A stretch of DNA of 64,000 bases from Leptospira perolatii (GTDB lineage Bacteria; Spirochaetota; Leptospiria; Leptospirales; Leptospiraceae): NCBI RefSeq assembly GCF_002811875.1, contig NZ_NPDZ01000004.1:186001-250000 (forward strand), in the 5' to 3' direction. Below the pieces are notes generated by a model that saw nothing but the letters and a program-made list of their open reading frames with translations, searched no databases and had not been told where the DNA came from. The translations under genes and the position numbers were made by a program. This document shows, one piece after another, positions 9,870 to 18,240 of this stretch; the stretch's first letter is position 1; each line of letters starts with the position of its first letter.

Positions 9870-10878
9870 CACTATCCAATTTTTTTCCAGCTAACGAATA
9901 AGGCTTTTCTAATATTTTATACGCCTTTTCAGTGGCTATTCTTCCTGATGGGGTCCTATTGATTAGACCGATTCTGACCATATACGATTCATAATGGTCT
10001 TCCAGAGTTCTTTCTTCTTCTCCGATCACTGCGGCGATCGGTTTGAGTCCAACGGGTCCACCGTTGTATCTGTCTATCATACATTCTAGAATCTGGCGAT
10101 CCATCTTATCCAATCCATGCTCGTCGATTCCTAGTCTCTGGAAAGCTTTATCGCAGGCGGATGTTCCGATCGATTTTTCCCCCTGAACTTGGGAAAAATC
10201 CCTGACTCTTTTTAACAAATGATTTGCGATACGAGGAGTTTTTCTGGATCTCTTTCCTATCTCGAAGGCTGCATCGGAGTCGATCTCGTATCCTAGAATT
10301 TTAGAAGATCTCAATACGATTTGTCTCATCTCTTCGTCGTTATAATAATCCAAGCGAAAATGGATTCCGAATCTACTTTTCAAAGGATCAGAAATCAGAC
10401 CGCTCCTAGTAGTAGCTCCTACTAAAGTAAATGGCTTTAGTTTGATTTGAATCGTCTGCGCGGTGATCCCTTCTCCAACAAGTAGATCTATCATGTAGTT
10501 TTCCATCGCGGGATACAATATTTCTTCGAGTTTCCGATTCAAAGAGTGAATTTCATCGATAAACAGAATGTCTCTTTCGTTCAATTCTGTAAGTAGTTTT
10601 GCGAGATCCGCGCCCCTGGAAAGTACGGGCGCAGAAGTAACGATGATTCTAGAGCCTAATTCTTGGGAGATAATGCCCGCGAGAGTGGTTTTGCCCAAGC
10701 CGGGAGGCCCGGAGAGAAGCACATGATCCATTGCTTCTCCCCTTTTTTTTGCGGCTTCGATGAATACGCCTAAATTAGAAAGTATCTCTCTTTGACCGAC
10801 AAATTCCGAAAGCAAAGAAGGTCGCAGAGTCGCTTCTTCTTCAAATTTTTCTTCCGGATTCAATGTGTGAGAGGCCAA
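9847..10878 (-). CDS. ruvB: Holliday junction branch migration ATPase RuvB
   Basis: The hexameric motor of RuvAB. 343 residues with [11 protein letters not shown] near the start, Walker [13 protein letters not shown], Walker [10 protein letters not shown], sensor G-A-T-T-R-S-G-L-I, and the C-terminal winged helix ([10 protein letters not shown], then [15 protein letters not shown]). The start is a TTG 12 bp after the htrA stop; another in-frame TTG five codons later would also give a normal protein, and neither has a strong ribosome-binding site. ruvA and ruvC are not in the window. Confidence 0.96.
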   Translation of the reverse strand: MASHTLNPEEKFEEEATLRPSLLSEFVGQREILSNLGVFIEAAKKRGEAMDHVLLSGPPGLGKTTLAGIISQELGSRIIVTSAPVLSRGADLAKLLTELNERDILFIDEIHSLNRKLEEILYPAMENYMIDLLVGEGITAQTIQIKLKPFTLVGATTRSGLISDPLKSRFGIHFRLDYYNDEEMRQIVLRSSKILGYEIDSDAAFEIGKRSRKTPRIANHLLKRVRDFSQVQGEKSIGTSACDKAFQRLGIDEHGLDKMDRQILECMIDRYNGGPVGLKPIAAVIGEEERTLEDHYESYMVRIGLINRTPSGRIATEKAYKILEKPYSLAGKKLDSDASPGLF

Positions 10879-10890
10879 AGAGAAAACGCT

Positions 10891-12027
10891 CTATTCTTTT
10901 AATTTAACTGAGACTTTGAGAGTCTGGCCTTTTCGATAGACAGACACAGTAATTCTTTGGCTCGGCTTCATACCGCGGATCTTTGCGACAACTTCTGCTG
11001 CATTCCGAATTTTCTGGCCTTCTATTTCCAAAATTACATCTTCCGGCTCGAGACCTGCTTCTTCTGCCGCAGATCCTGCGATCACTTGTCTTACAAATGC
11101 GCCTTCTGTGGAAGGAAGTTTTAATTCTTTTGCAAGTTCGTCGCTGATATCGTCAAGGCCTACGCCTAACTTAGCCCTGCGTACTTTTCCACCTGTTTTC
11201 AGTTCTTCCACAACAGACTTTGCTTCGCTGATCGGAATTGCAAAACCTAGTCCGATGGATCCTCCGGAAGGAGATACGATCATTCGATTGATTCCGATCA
11301 CCCTTCCACCGATATCGAGCAACGGACCGCCTGAGTTCCCTTGGTTGATCGCTGCGTCAGTTTGGATATAATGAACTCCAGAGTTGTCGATTCCACCCCT
11401 TCCTACTGCAGAAACAATTCCTACAGTCATGGATTGCTCTAATCCAAAAGGAGCTCCGATTGCGATTGCCCAGTCTCCGACTTTTACTTGAGAAGAATCT
11501 CCGATTTCGATCGGAACTAGCTCGGAACTCGCTTCTATTTTCAAAAGTGCCACATCCACAGTTTGATCGGCACCGATTAGTTTTGCTTGGATCTTCTTTC
11601 CGGACTTTGTAACAACTGTGAATTTATCAAACTGTCTAACCACATGCTCGTTGGTAAGTATGTATCCTTCTTTATTCAGAATGAAACCTGAACCGAGTCC
11701 ATTTACCTTTCTTTTTTGGGTCCGCATCTTTCCTTGAGGTCCGTAAAAGAATTCTTGAAACGGATCGCTGTAGACCGGAACGTTTACTGTTCCTTCGGTT
11801 GCGATAGAAACAACACTAGGGGAAACATTCTGGTACACTTCTTCAAAGGCTTGTTGGATTGTTACGGCTGACTTGGCGGCAGGTGATAATTCTTTTTCCG
11901 ACTTAGCATTTAGAAACAGTGAGCCGTTTTCTTGCGAGCCACAAAAAATAACTGGTGACAAGAAGGTTCCTACCAGCACTGAAATGCTGATCACCAGGAA
12001 ATTTTTGAATCTAAAGTTTTTTTTCAT
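10891..12027 (-). CDS. HtrA/DegS-like serine protease with one PDZ domain
   Basis: Envelope quality-control protease. The 378 residues contain a signal segment (residues 8-28) ending in V-I-F-C-G, which may be a lipobox (Cys29). The trypsin-like domain has His128 (T-N-E-H-V-V), Asp158 (T-V-D-V-A-L-L) and Ser232 (Q-G-N-S-G-G-P-L), so the triad is complete. A single PDZ domain (about 285-375) makes it DegS-like in architecture and not DegP-like. The ATG at 12027 has an AAGGAA site. It sits directly upstream of ruvB and is divergent from tmk with about 90 bp between them. Confidence 0.92.
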   Translation of the reverse strand: MKKNFRFKNFLVISISVLVGTFLSPVIFCGSQENGSLFLNAKSEKELSPAAKSAVTIQQAFEEVYQNVSPSVVSIATEGTVNVPVYSDPFQEFFYGPQGKMRTQKRKVNGLGSGFILNKEGYILTNEHVVRQFDKFTVVTKSGKKIQAKLIGADQTVDVALLKIEASSELVPIEIGDSSQVKVGDWAIAIGAPFGLEQSMTVGIVSAVGRGGIDNSGVHYIQTDAAINQGNSGGPLLDIGGRVIGINRMIVSPSGGSIGLGFAIPISEAKSVVEELKTGGKVRRAKLGVGLDDISDELAKELKLPSTEGAFVRQVIAGSAAEEAGLEPEDVILEIEGQKIRNAAEVVAKIRGMKPSQRITVSVYRKGQTLKVSVKLKE

Positions 12028-12118
12028 GGATTCCTTTCCTCAGAAATGAGATTCCGGTCGGGTACATTTCAAAATCCGCTGGAAAGCGACTCTGTCAAGT
12101 GGGTTTCCAGGAGTTTTA

Positions 12119-12709
12119 GTGACACGATTACCGGCATTTTTTGTTTTTGAAGGTTTAGACGGCAGCGGGAAAAGCACCCTTTGTCGTCTTGTATTGGACC
12201 GACTGATCCAGAAAGGTGTTCCCGCGGTTTGCTTTTCCGAGCCTACTCAATATGAAACCGGGCTCTATTTGCGAAAATTTTTGAGAGGGGAAGTTGAGTT
12301 AGATCCGCAGAGCCAGATAGAGGCTTTCTTAAAGGATCGTGAGGCTTCGCTCCAAAAAAATATACTACCTGCAATTTCAAACGGTAGCAAGGTGCTCTTG
12401 GATCGATATATCTACTCCACTTGTGCATACCAATCTGGTTCTGATTTTTCGGCCAAAGAAATTCTAAAAAAGAATCTCTCCAGAGGATTTCCGGAGCCGG
12501 AGATTGTATTCTACTTAGATTTGGAACCTAGTCAGGCATTACAAAGGTTAGAATCCAGACAACTAAGCAAGGAGAGATTTGAGAGTATAGAACACCTTGA
12601 TAAAATCAGGACTGCCTATGAGGAGATCCTGCCATTTCAAACCATTCGACTAGACGCAAATCAAACACCAGAATCTCTCGCGGAACAAGTCGTACAGGAA
12701 ATCTTGTAA
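12119..12709 (+). CDS. tmk: thymidylate kinase
   Basis: Phosphorylates dTMP to dTDP. 196 residues with P-loop E-G-L-D-G-S-G-K-S-T (residues 11-20), the D-R-Y-x-x-S-T-C-A-Y-Q motif near 95-105 and a LID-like R-L-x-S-R segment near 145. The start is GTG with a CAGGAG site 5 bp upstream; no ATG lies in a suitable position. It is divergent from htrA and is followed by the tRNA-Arg locus. Confidence 0.92.
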   Translation: MTRLPAFFVFEGLDGSGKSTLCRLVLDRLIQKGVPAVCFSEPTQYETGLYLRKFLRGEVELDPQSQIEAFLKDREASLQKNILPAISNGSKVLLDRYIYSTCAYQSGSDFSAKEILKKNLSRGFPEPEIVFYLDLEPSQALQRLESRQLSKERFESIEHLDKIRTAYEEILPFQTIRLDANQTPESLAEQVVQEIL

Positions 12710-12800
12710 AACGAAGCGGCTCGCCCTTGCGACCGCCCGAGGACTCTCGCTATTTACGGTTGACGCTGCCCCTCCTCCTTAAAAACTTTCCCTACTAGAC
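12710..12800 (+). promoter_or_regulatory. leader/promoter region of the tRNA-Arg locus
   Basis: A GC-rich 90-bp stretch between tmk and the tRNA. A TTGACG hexamer at 12760-12765 lies 35 bp before the tRNA and could be a -35 box, but I see no good -10 hexamer at 16-18 bp, so the promoter call is weak. Transcription from tmk into the tRNA is also possible. Confidence 0.3.
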
Positions 12801-12872
12801 GCACCTATAGCTCAACGGATAGAGTACAGGTTTCCGGAGCCTGTGGTCCAGGTTCGAGTCCTGGTAGGTGCA
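12801..12872 (+). tRNA. tRNA-Arg (anticodon CCG)
   Basis: The acceptor strands GCACCTA and TAGGTGC pair perfectly; the D arm is GCTC/GAGT; the anticodon arm CAGGT-TTCCGGA-GCCTG puts CCG at positions 34-36 (arginine, codon CGG); the T arm is CCAGG-TTCGAGT-CCTGG. The variable loop is short (4 nt), base 12872 is the A discriminator and no CCA is encoded. The last 18 bp of the tRNA plus one base restart twice downstream as the head of a 180-bp repeat. Confidence 0.95.
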
Positions 12873-13233
12873 AATTCCCCTTTAACGAACATACAGGACT
12901 CGAAGCGAGATCTTGGAAGCGATCATAGCGACCCATAGGGAGCGTTTATGAGCGCGTGCGAGACACACGATGTGTCGAGCCAAGATCGAGACGCCGTGGA
13001 GCAAAGTCGGCCACGACGGACGACTGCGTAACGGCGAGTCCTGGTAGGTGCAAATTCCCCTTTAACGAACATACAGGACTCGAAGCGAGATCTTGGAAGC
13101 GATCATAGCGACCCATAGGGAGCGTTTATGAGCGCGTGCGAGACACACGATGTGTCGAGCCAAGATCGAGACGCCGTGGAGCAAAGTCGGCCACGACGGA
13201 CGACTGCGTAACGGCGAGTCCTGGTAGGTGCAA
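12855..13233 (+). repeat. two perfect 180-bp tandem repeats seeded from the tRNA 3' end (tyrT-like)
   Basis: The 19-mer cgagtcctggtaggtgcaa, which is the tRNA-Arg T-loop to discriminator plus one base, occurs at 12855, 13035 and 13215, exactly 180 bp apart. Copy 1 (12855-13034) and copy 2 (13035-13214) are identical over all 180 positions; the third start runs only 19 bp. Each unit can fold into a closed domain: caggactcg (12894-12902) pairs with cgagtcctg (13035-13043); gatcttgg (12909-12916) pairs with ccaagatc (12980-12987); GACACA-CGA-TGTGTC and CGTGG/CCACG form inner hairpins. The E. coli tyrT locus has the same architecture (about 178-bp repeats carrying the tRNA 3' end) and produces rtT RNA. 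Here a processed repeat RNA is inference. Confidence 0.9.
12948..13031 (+). other. 27-codon reading frame inside repeat unit 1 (repeated at 13128-13211)
   Basis: An ATG with GGGAG five bases upstream opens a 27-residue frame ending in R-P-R-R-T-T-A; it recurs identically in copy 2. E. coli tyrT repeats encode the small basic peptide Tpr, which makes the coincidence worth noting. A frame this short can occur by chance, and the DNA is explained as well by RNA structure. Coding is not established. Confidence 0.2.
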
Positions 13234-13636
13234 TTTTGCTTGAGAACGAGTCGGAAACTCGAACAGCATCCCTCGTCCTTCGCCAGCACATCCTGTGCTG
13301 AGCTCCGGAACGCTCCACCATCCTGGTTCCGCTCTTCGGGAATGCTTAGTTCTCGTTCCCTATCTATCCCTCTGCGCGTCTCGATATACTACTCGTGAAT
13401 AACTTTTTGCCTTTAGCGGAACGCCATTGTGCGCCATATGGATTCCTTGAAAGAACCCCTTAGTGTAAAAGCAATCTTCTGCAAAAAAATCGGAGGAGGA
13501 AATTCGCAAGGCCCGAGAATGGACCAGGACGGTCCATGTCCCGGCACTTGATACAGGATGTATCAGTGCAGGGCGAGGGTTGCGATTTCCGAATCCGACT
13601 TAAAGAGGAAGGACTCGAAAAGAGATCTTGAAGGAA
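13234..13636. repeat. hairpin-rich intergenic DNA, diverged relatives of the tRNA-linked repeat
   Basis: About 400 bp without a gene. It holds several inverted repeats built to the same plan as the 180-bp unit: gaacgag/ctcgttc enclosing the 13243-13360 block, CAGCACA-TCC-TGTGCTG at about 13274-13290, GGAAC/GTTCC around 13301-13324, a GATACA-GGA-TGTATC hairpin near 13548-13566, and ggactcgaa...agatcttgaag at 13611-13633, which resembles the start of the 180-bp unit. The sequences are not identical, so this looks like older, decayed copies. No promoter or protein is supported. Confidence 0.5.
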
Positions 13637-14290
13637 CTATTCTAGCGCTTCTGCTTCTTTCAGATTTCCTTTTGCTAACGCAATGTCCTTCGCGGTCTGG
13701 CCGTCTTCTGTCTTGATCAAAGGATCCGCGCCTTTCTCCAAAAGCATTTGTACTAATTTGCCTCCGCCAGTTCTAGAAGCTGCGATGTGAAGAGGCGTGT
13801 ATCCGCCTTCTTCTTGAGAAAAATTCGGGTCTGCGCCTTTTTCGAGAAGAAGTTTTACTGTTTCTTCCTTCCCGGAAGCGACCGCGGCGTGTAGAGGACT
13901 ATTTCCGTAGGAAAATTTACTGCGAGACTTTGCTTGTATATTGGCTCCTTTTTCCAAAAGATATCGCACTAGTTCTGTTCTTCCAAAGTGAGAAGCCAAG
14001 TGCAAAGGTGTCCAACCGTCAGGGCTATAGCTTTCTAAGTCGGACGAGTTCGCAGATAGACATTTTTTAACACTTTCTAGATCTCCGAGCGCAGCCGCCT
14101 CGAAAATGTTTAAGGGGATTTCTAAGGAAAGGTAAGCTTGTACGATGTCTTCCTTACCGTAATAAAGTGCAAATAGTAGAGGTGTAATTCCTTCGGGATT
14201 CGTTTGCCTTGCCAAGGTCGGTTTTTCGCGCAAATTATAAATGACCTGAGCCTTTTGGCCGGTTGCAATTAGTTGAAACAAATCCGACAT
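13637..14290 (-). CDS. ankyrin-repeat protein
   Basis: A cytoplasmic ankyrin-repeat protein of 217 residues with five to six repeats, clearest in G-W-T-P-L-H-L-A-S-H-F-G-R-T-E-L-V, N-S-P-L-H-A-A-V-A-S-G-K-E-E-T-V and G-Y-T-P-L-H-I-A-A-S-R. No signal peptide is seen. I choose the ATG at 14290 (MSDLFQLI) over a TTG six codons upstream. Ankyrin repeats mediate protein binding; no partner can be named. It lies 147 bp after the beta-propeller lipoprotein gene on the same strand, so read-through from the B12 operon is possible but not indicated. Confidence 0.85.
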   Translation of the reverse strand: MSDLFQLIATGQKAQVIYNLREKPTLARQTNPEGITPLLFALYYGKEDIVQAYLSLEIPLNIFEAAALGDLESVKKCLSANSSDLESYSPDGWTPLHLASHFGRTELVRYLLEKGANIQAKSRSKFSYGNSPLHAAVASGKEETVKLLLEKGADPNFSQEEGGYTPLHIAASRTGGGKLVQMLLEKGADPLIKTEDGQTAKDIALAKGNLKEAEALE

Positions 14291-14437
14291 GTAAATTGTG
14301 ACCTTCAAAACTTCGAAGGATACTCTCCTACTCTCCCATCTTTGTCAATTCAGTTTAGAAAAATGAAAGATGTTTCGTATTCGATTTTCTTAAATGAAGA
14401 AAAAAGAAACGAAAATTTAGTTTCGTCGAATTTAGGG

Positions 14438-15619
14438 CTATTCTCGAAGTTGTATCAAGTCGAAAGGTTGCAAATCCACCGAGATCGGAACCGGAGTCAT
14501 CAATCGATTTCCATTCTTCGTATCGAACATGGATACTCCCGGCATTTGAAATTGAGTATTGGAAACATACAGAATTCCATCGTCCGCCAATAAAATGCTA
14601 GAAAGGCTCGCATCAACTGAGGAAGGAATCATCAGTAAAGTGTCGAGACGCGCTCCTGTCGTAGGATCGAATACTTGTAATGTTTTATTAAAACCTGCAT
14701 CTAATACACTCGCGTATCCGAGATGGTCATTCGCGATCTGAACAGCGAGTATATCGCCCCCGGCAACAGACTCGTCAAAAAGAATTTTGCTCAAGAAGGT
14801 TCTCGTTGCTAAGCGAAATGCAACGACTCCTCCGTCGATCGCACTGATAAAGCCGATGCGATTCGGAGCGGGCATTACTAAATGAGGCTCTCCGAAAAGT
14901 TGCACGAGTATAGGTTTTCCTACAGGATTCGGAAACGGAAAAGAATAGGTCGCTACGATGGAGTCCGTTCTTGTATCAATTTCCATTAATAAAGAAAGGC
15001 CGCTCGGCGGAAAATACCCACTCGCGTCGTTTCGATCTAGTCTCTGGATGCAAACAAAAAGACTGTCTCCCACCTGAATCATTCCTGACATTTCGGGCAA
15101 ATGATCCGGAGTCCCGGATGTGGATGTAGGTTCCGCATAAGGTTCGAGATCGATGTATTTTAGGATCGCTCCGTTTTGCAAATCTAGTAGAATCAGATAC
15201 CTCGATCCGAATAACGAGACGTAGGCGCGATTTGTTCCTATCAATTCCAAATCTACCGGATTTGATTTTGCTCCCACCGACCATTCTGCGATTGTCTGAA
15301 ATGCAAAATTGGGATCCAAAATCTGAATGCTATCTCGATTTAGGCGATTGATGATAAAGACCTTCTCATTCTTAAACCTCGCCACAGAGTCTCCGTGTAT
15401 CGGGGTGAGCCCAGGATAACTCATCTGTAAATCCGGATTGATAACTTTAAACCTTCCTGCACTTCCAAAATCTGTGGCGACCACTCCGATATTCGTAGGA
15501 AGGTTCGGCGTCAAAAACAGGCTCGAAATCGGTGGCCTTTCTATATCTCCGCAAGAAGATATAAGAAAGATAGCGAAAAGAAAGGATATGTGCGGATGCA
15601 AAATAGAAAGTCTTCTCAT
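14438..15619 (-). CDS. beta-propeller (YncE-like) lipoprotein in a B12-riboswitch operon
   Basis: 393 residues. The signal peptide ends in L-I-S-S-C-G, a good lipobox (Cys near residue 23). The rest is beta-propeller-like, with blade motifs such as L-I-L-L-D-L-Q-N-G-A-I, L-L-M-E-I-D-T-R-T-D-S-I-V-A, L-Q-V-F-D-P-T-T-G-A-R-L and S-M-F-D-T-K-N-G-N-R-L. Its ATG follows the btuB stop with no gap (TAG-ATG), so it is translated from the same riboswitch-controlled mRNA. In Bacteroides the surface beta-propeller lipoprotein BtuG, encoded beside BtuB, captures B12 at very high affinity. A similar role here is inference from context and fold; I do not claim orthology. Confidence 0.75.
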   Translation of the reverse strand: MRRLSILHPHISFLFAIFLISSCGDIERPPISSLFLTPNLPTNIGVVATDFGSAGRFKVINPDLQMSYPGLTPIHGDSVARFKNEKVFIINRLNRDSIQILDPNFAFQTIAEWSVGAKSNPVDLELIGTNRAYVSLFGSRYLILLDLQNGAILKYIDLEPYAEPTSTSGTPDHLPEMSGMIQVGDSLFVCIQRLDRNDASGYFPPSGLSLLMEIDTRTDSIVATYSFPFPNPVGKPILVQLFGEPHLVMPAPNRIGFISAIDGGVVAFRLATRTFLSKILFDESVAGGDILAVQIANDHLGYASVLDAGFNKTLQVFDPTTGARLDTLLMIPSSVDASLSSILLADDGILYVSNTQFQMPGVSMFDTKNGNRLMTPVPISVDLQPFDLIQLRE

Positions 15620-17779
15620 CTAAAATCTACCGCTCAACGTAATGAACCAATTTCTACCTGGCAGAGGATATCCTACAATATCTTCCACCCTCTTATCTCC
15701 GACATTACGAAGATCCAAACTAAGAATCAGCTCCTTTGGTGCTCTATCTTTTAGATCGTTTTTGCCAATTTCTGTAAAAGTACTATTTTCAGAATCCGAA
15801 TCAGAATAAAGAATCCAAGTAAAATACAGATTCCAAATCTGACGCGCTGGCTGATAATTCACGTACTCGTTTGTTCTATCTTTAAAGACCGCTCCCACAT
15901 AGACCACTTCTACGCCTGTTTCCCAACGCGAAGATTTATAAGCAAAGGTCGAAGAAATTTCATGTCTGGGTCGAAGAGGAAGAATTTTGCCGTGCAAATA
16001 GGGAGCCGAAGAAGTATTGATCGCATTTTGATAGGTATATTCGAGTAAAAATTTCCATCCTTTATACTCCGTCTTGTGAGATAGCTCGGCTCCTTGAATT
16101 CTAGCGGAATCTACGTTGTCCGGTCTTAGGGTAAACTGAGAATTCGGAATAAACAGAATCATATCAACAATGCGTCTGGAAAAATAAGAGATAGAAGTTT
16201 GGCTTCGGAAGGAGTTATTTCTGTATTTAGCGAGAAAGCCTGCGTCTGCGTTATTGCTCTTTTCCGGTTTTAGATTGTTATTCGGTATAATTGTACCAAT
16301 CTCACCGAACAGCTCCAAGAAACTAGGGATTCTATTTTGAACCGCCGCATTTGCCTTGAAATCTAAATTGCCACTTTCAGTTTCTATCAATTTCCAAAGG
16401 AATCCTACTCTTGGATTTGTGAAAGAAGTCTTCTTATCAGCAGACGCAAAAGGATCTTGCTTTCTGTACCATGGCTCGTCGGTCTGAAATCGATCGTTAT
16501 ATACGTCCCATGTGATTCCAGGAGTCAGCACTACCTTTTCGCCTAACAAACGTATTTCGTCTTCTATCTGAAGGCTCGTGTATCTTCTTGATTTTCCAGG
16601 TTCATATTTTAGATCTTGGTTCGTCGGAGTGCTTCTGGTTCTTTCGAATGTTTCTAACTCGTATCCAAGATGAAATCTTAGAATTTGATAATATTCTAAT
16701 AAGTAGATTGTTGGCATAAAGTGAGCGCCGGCCTGTCCGATATCCGCTCTCGCATTAGGAGTTCCCCTAGAAAATTCGGATTCGGGGTCGAAAAGCTGAT
16801 CTACTGCAAAAGTTCTGAATACTCTAGATTCGATTCTAAGAAACCCGTCGAAAAGACCTTTGGTGTCGGTAGAAATGGAAGAAGTATTTCTAAGTAGTTT
16901 TCTCCTCACCTTTTCGGTTTGATTCGTCGCAGGTCCTGGAATTCCGTGAAATCTATAGTTCAAGTCGTTCCAAAAACGGATCTTTGTCCTTCCGATATCC
17001 CCATCCAGTCCTACCATTCCGGAACTTCTTTCGTACTGAGCATTTCTCCTACGATCTATAGTATCGTCCAACGGGTTTACGATCAAAGTACCGTGAGTAT
17101 TTAGATACGGAAAGTTCTGGTCCGATTTTTCTCCCAGGAAAAACAAACTGGCTCCGATGCCTCCGTAGGTTCCGGTATGAGTGATTGATCCCTTCCCCGT
17201 ATTATAACTTCCTCCTCCGAGGTTTACTCTAGTTCGAGGAGGTCCTCCGGATTTCCGAGTTACCAAGTTCACACTCCCCCCGATTGCAGAACCGGATAGT
17301 CCGATCGGAGAGCCACTCCTGAAAATCTCTATGCTCTTTAGATTATCAAAAGGAAGGTCTGCTAGGTTTACTTCCCCACCCTGCGTATTGTTAAAAGGAA
17401 CTCCATCGATATAAATTCTGGACTGATTCGGGTTCGTTCCACGTAGAGAAAGTGTGGAATACGAACCCAGGCCACCGTAGCGTCTAACGCGAATTCCGGC
17501 CTCTCTTTCTAAAACATCTGGAAGACTCGTATAACGAGAGTTATACTGGTCCAAATCGATCGAAGATTGGAATCCGGTGGGATTCTTTCGCAGAAGATCC
17601 GACTCAGTACCCTTAGATACCTTTCCGACTACTTCTACCTTTTCGGCTTCCTTGGTAGTCGGTTCTTGTCCGTAAACATATACAGGAAAGAAGACAAACC
17701 ATAGTATTGTGAGCAGCGAACCTTTGGAAGGAACTCCTAATTTGCAGTCCTGACCAGTTCGCTTGAGTTTAGTAATCAA
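15620..17779 (-). CDS. btuB: TonB-dependent outer-membrane cobalamin receptor
   Basis: Imports vitamin B12 across the outer membrane using TonB energy. From a TTG start at 17779 (GGAGAG seven bases upstream) the protein is 719 residues: basic n-region, hydrophobic segment [17 protein letters not shown], likely cleavage before Q-E-P, a TonB-box-like E-K-V-E-V-V-G, plug domain ([21 protein letters not shown]), and a beta-barrel ending in a C-terminal Phe. The frame stays open another 55 codons upstream to an ATG at 17944, but that ATG lies within the riboswitch aptamer, so the longer start is rejected. Substrate assignment rests on the cobalamin riboswitch. Confidence 0.9.
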   Translation of the reverse strand: MITKLKRTGQDCKLGVPSKGSLLTILWFVFFPVYVYGQEPTTKEAEKVEVVGKVSKGTESDLLRKNPTGFQSSIDLDQYNSRYTSLPDVLEREAGIRVRRYGGLGSYSTLSLRGTNPNQSRIYIDGVPFNNTQGGEVNLADLPFDNLKSIEIFRSGSPIGLSGSAIGGSVNLVTRKSGGPPRTRVNLGGGSYNTGKGSITHTGTYGGIGASLFFLGEKSDQNFPYLNTHGTLIVNPLDDTIDRRRNAQYERSSGMVGLDGDIGRTKIRFWNDLNYRFHGIPGPATNQTEKVRRKLLRNTSSISTDTKGLFDGFLRIESRVFRTFAVDQLFDPESEFSRGTPNARADIGQAGAHFMPTIYLLEYYQILRFHLGYELETFERTRSTPTNQDLKYEPGKSRRYTSLQIEDEIRLLGEKVVLTPGITWDVYNDRFQTDEPWYRKQDPFASADKKTSFTNPRVGFLWKLIETESGNLDFKANAAVQNRIPSFLELFGEIGTIIPNNNLKPEKSNNADAGFLAKYRNNSFRSQTSISYFSRRIVDMILFIPNSQFTLRPDNVDSARIQGAELSHKTEYKGWKFLLEYTYQNAINTSSAPYLHGKILPLRPRHEISSTFAYKSSRWETGVEVVYVGAVFKDRTNEYVNYQPARQIWNLYFTWILYSDSDSENSTFTEIGKNDLKDRAPKELILSLDLRNVGDKRVEDIVGYPLPGRNWFITLSGRF

Positions 17780-17897
17780 AAAAATTCTCTCCGTTCGAAG
17801 GAGAAAAAGGAAGGAAGGAAACGCCGCAACTTCCGCGAAGCGGTTATGTTTTGTCTCCCGCCTCGCTTTAATTCCCGAAAGCACAGCTAACATAAAT

Positions 17898-18040
17898 AAT
17901 AGGTAGGTCTTCTGGCTCACACCTGAGTCGGATTCCCTTCCCATCCAAACGGACAGTGGGTTTTTTATCCTTTTTACGTACGGTGTTTACAGCTGCGGGT
18001 TCAGCTTCGGTCTTTCACCGAATTCCCTTGGACCTATTAC
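17898..18040 (-). promoter_or_regulatory. cobalamin (B12) riboswitch
   Basis: On the minus strand the leader of btuB shows the aptamer core: AAGGGAATTCGGTG, then GCTGAACCCGCAGCTGT, and the B12 box GAGCCAGAAGACCTACC at the 3' side. The closing P1 helix is perfect: aataggt against acctatt (plus-strand 18032-18038 and 17898-17904). About 110 bases separate the aptamer from the chosen btuB start; they include a small CCGC-TTC-GCGG hairpin that may belong to the expression platform. Riboswitches of this class shut expression off when B12 is plentiful. Confidence 0.93.
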
Positions 18041-18095
18041 TTTCTTTGAACAGGTTTTTCAGGGGATCCGTTTGGAGCAATCTGGAATTTTTTGA

Positions 18096-18240
18096 GGGCC
18101 CCACCCTCGTGGGTGGGGGGCTGGTGGTGGGTACCCCGCTGGCCCTTCGCCACGCGTGCCATGGAAATGCGTTTTCCGCAACTCATTTTTATCCAGGGCA
18201 TTCTTGTAGGAGGTCCTACAAGATTCGAAGAAATTCTTTC
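18096..18240 (+). repeat. dispersed two-hairpin intergenic element, copy A
   Basis: GC-rich hairpin CCACCC-TCGT-GGGTGG (18101-18116), then ctggtggtgggtacccc, then about 60 bp later the perfect hairpin CTTGTAGGA-GG-TCCTACAAG (18203-18222) and a gaagaaattctttc tail that runs up to the capA-like stop. The same order of elements occurs inverted at 45841-46010. Apparent reading frames through it are by-products of the repeat and are not called as genes. It lies between the 3' end of the capA-like gene and the btuB leader. Confidence 0.7.

Noticed and set aside
12855..13233. The repeated tRNA 3' end as att sites of an integrated mobile element
   Set aside because: Only 180 bp lie between the copies, both intervals are identical, and there is no integrase or cargo gene nearby. 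A tyrT-like tandem repeat explains it better.
13062..13321. Minus-strand reading frames of 72-75 codons across the tRNA repeats
   Set aside because: They run through repeat and hairpin DNA in shifted frames, have no ribosome-binding site and no family resemblance.
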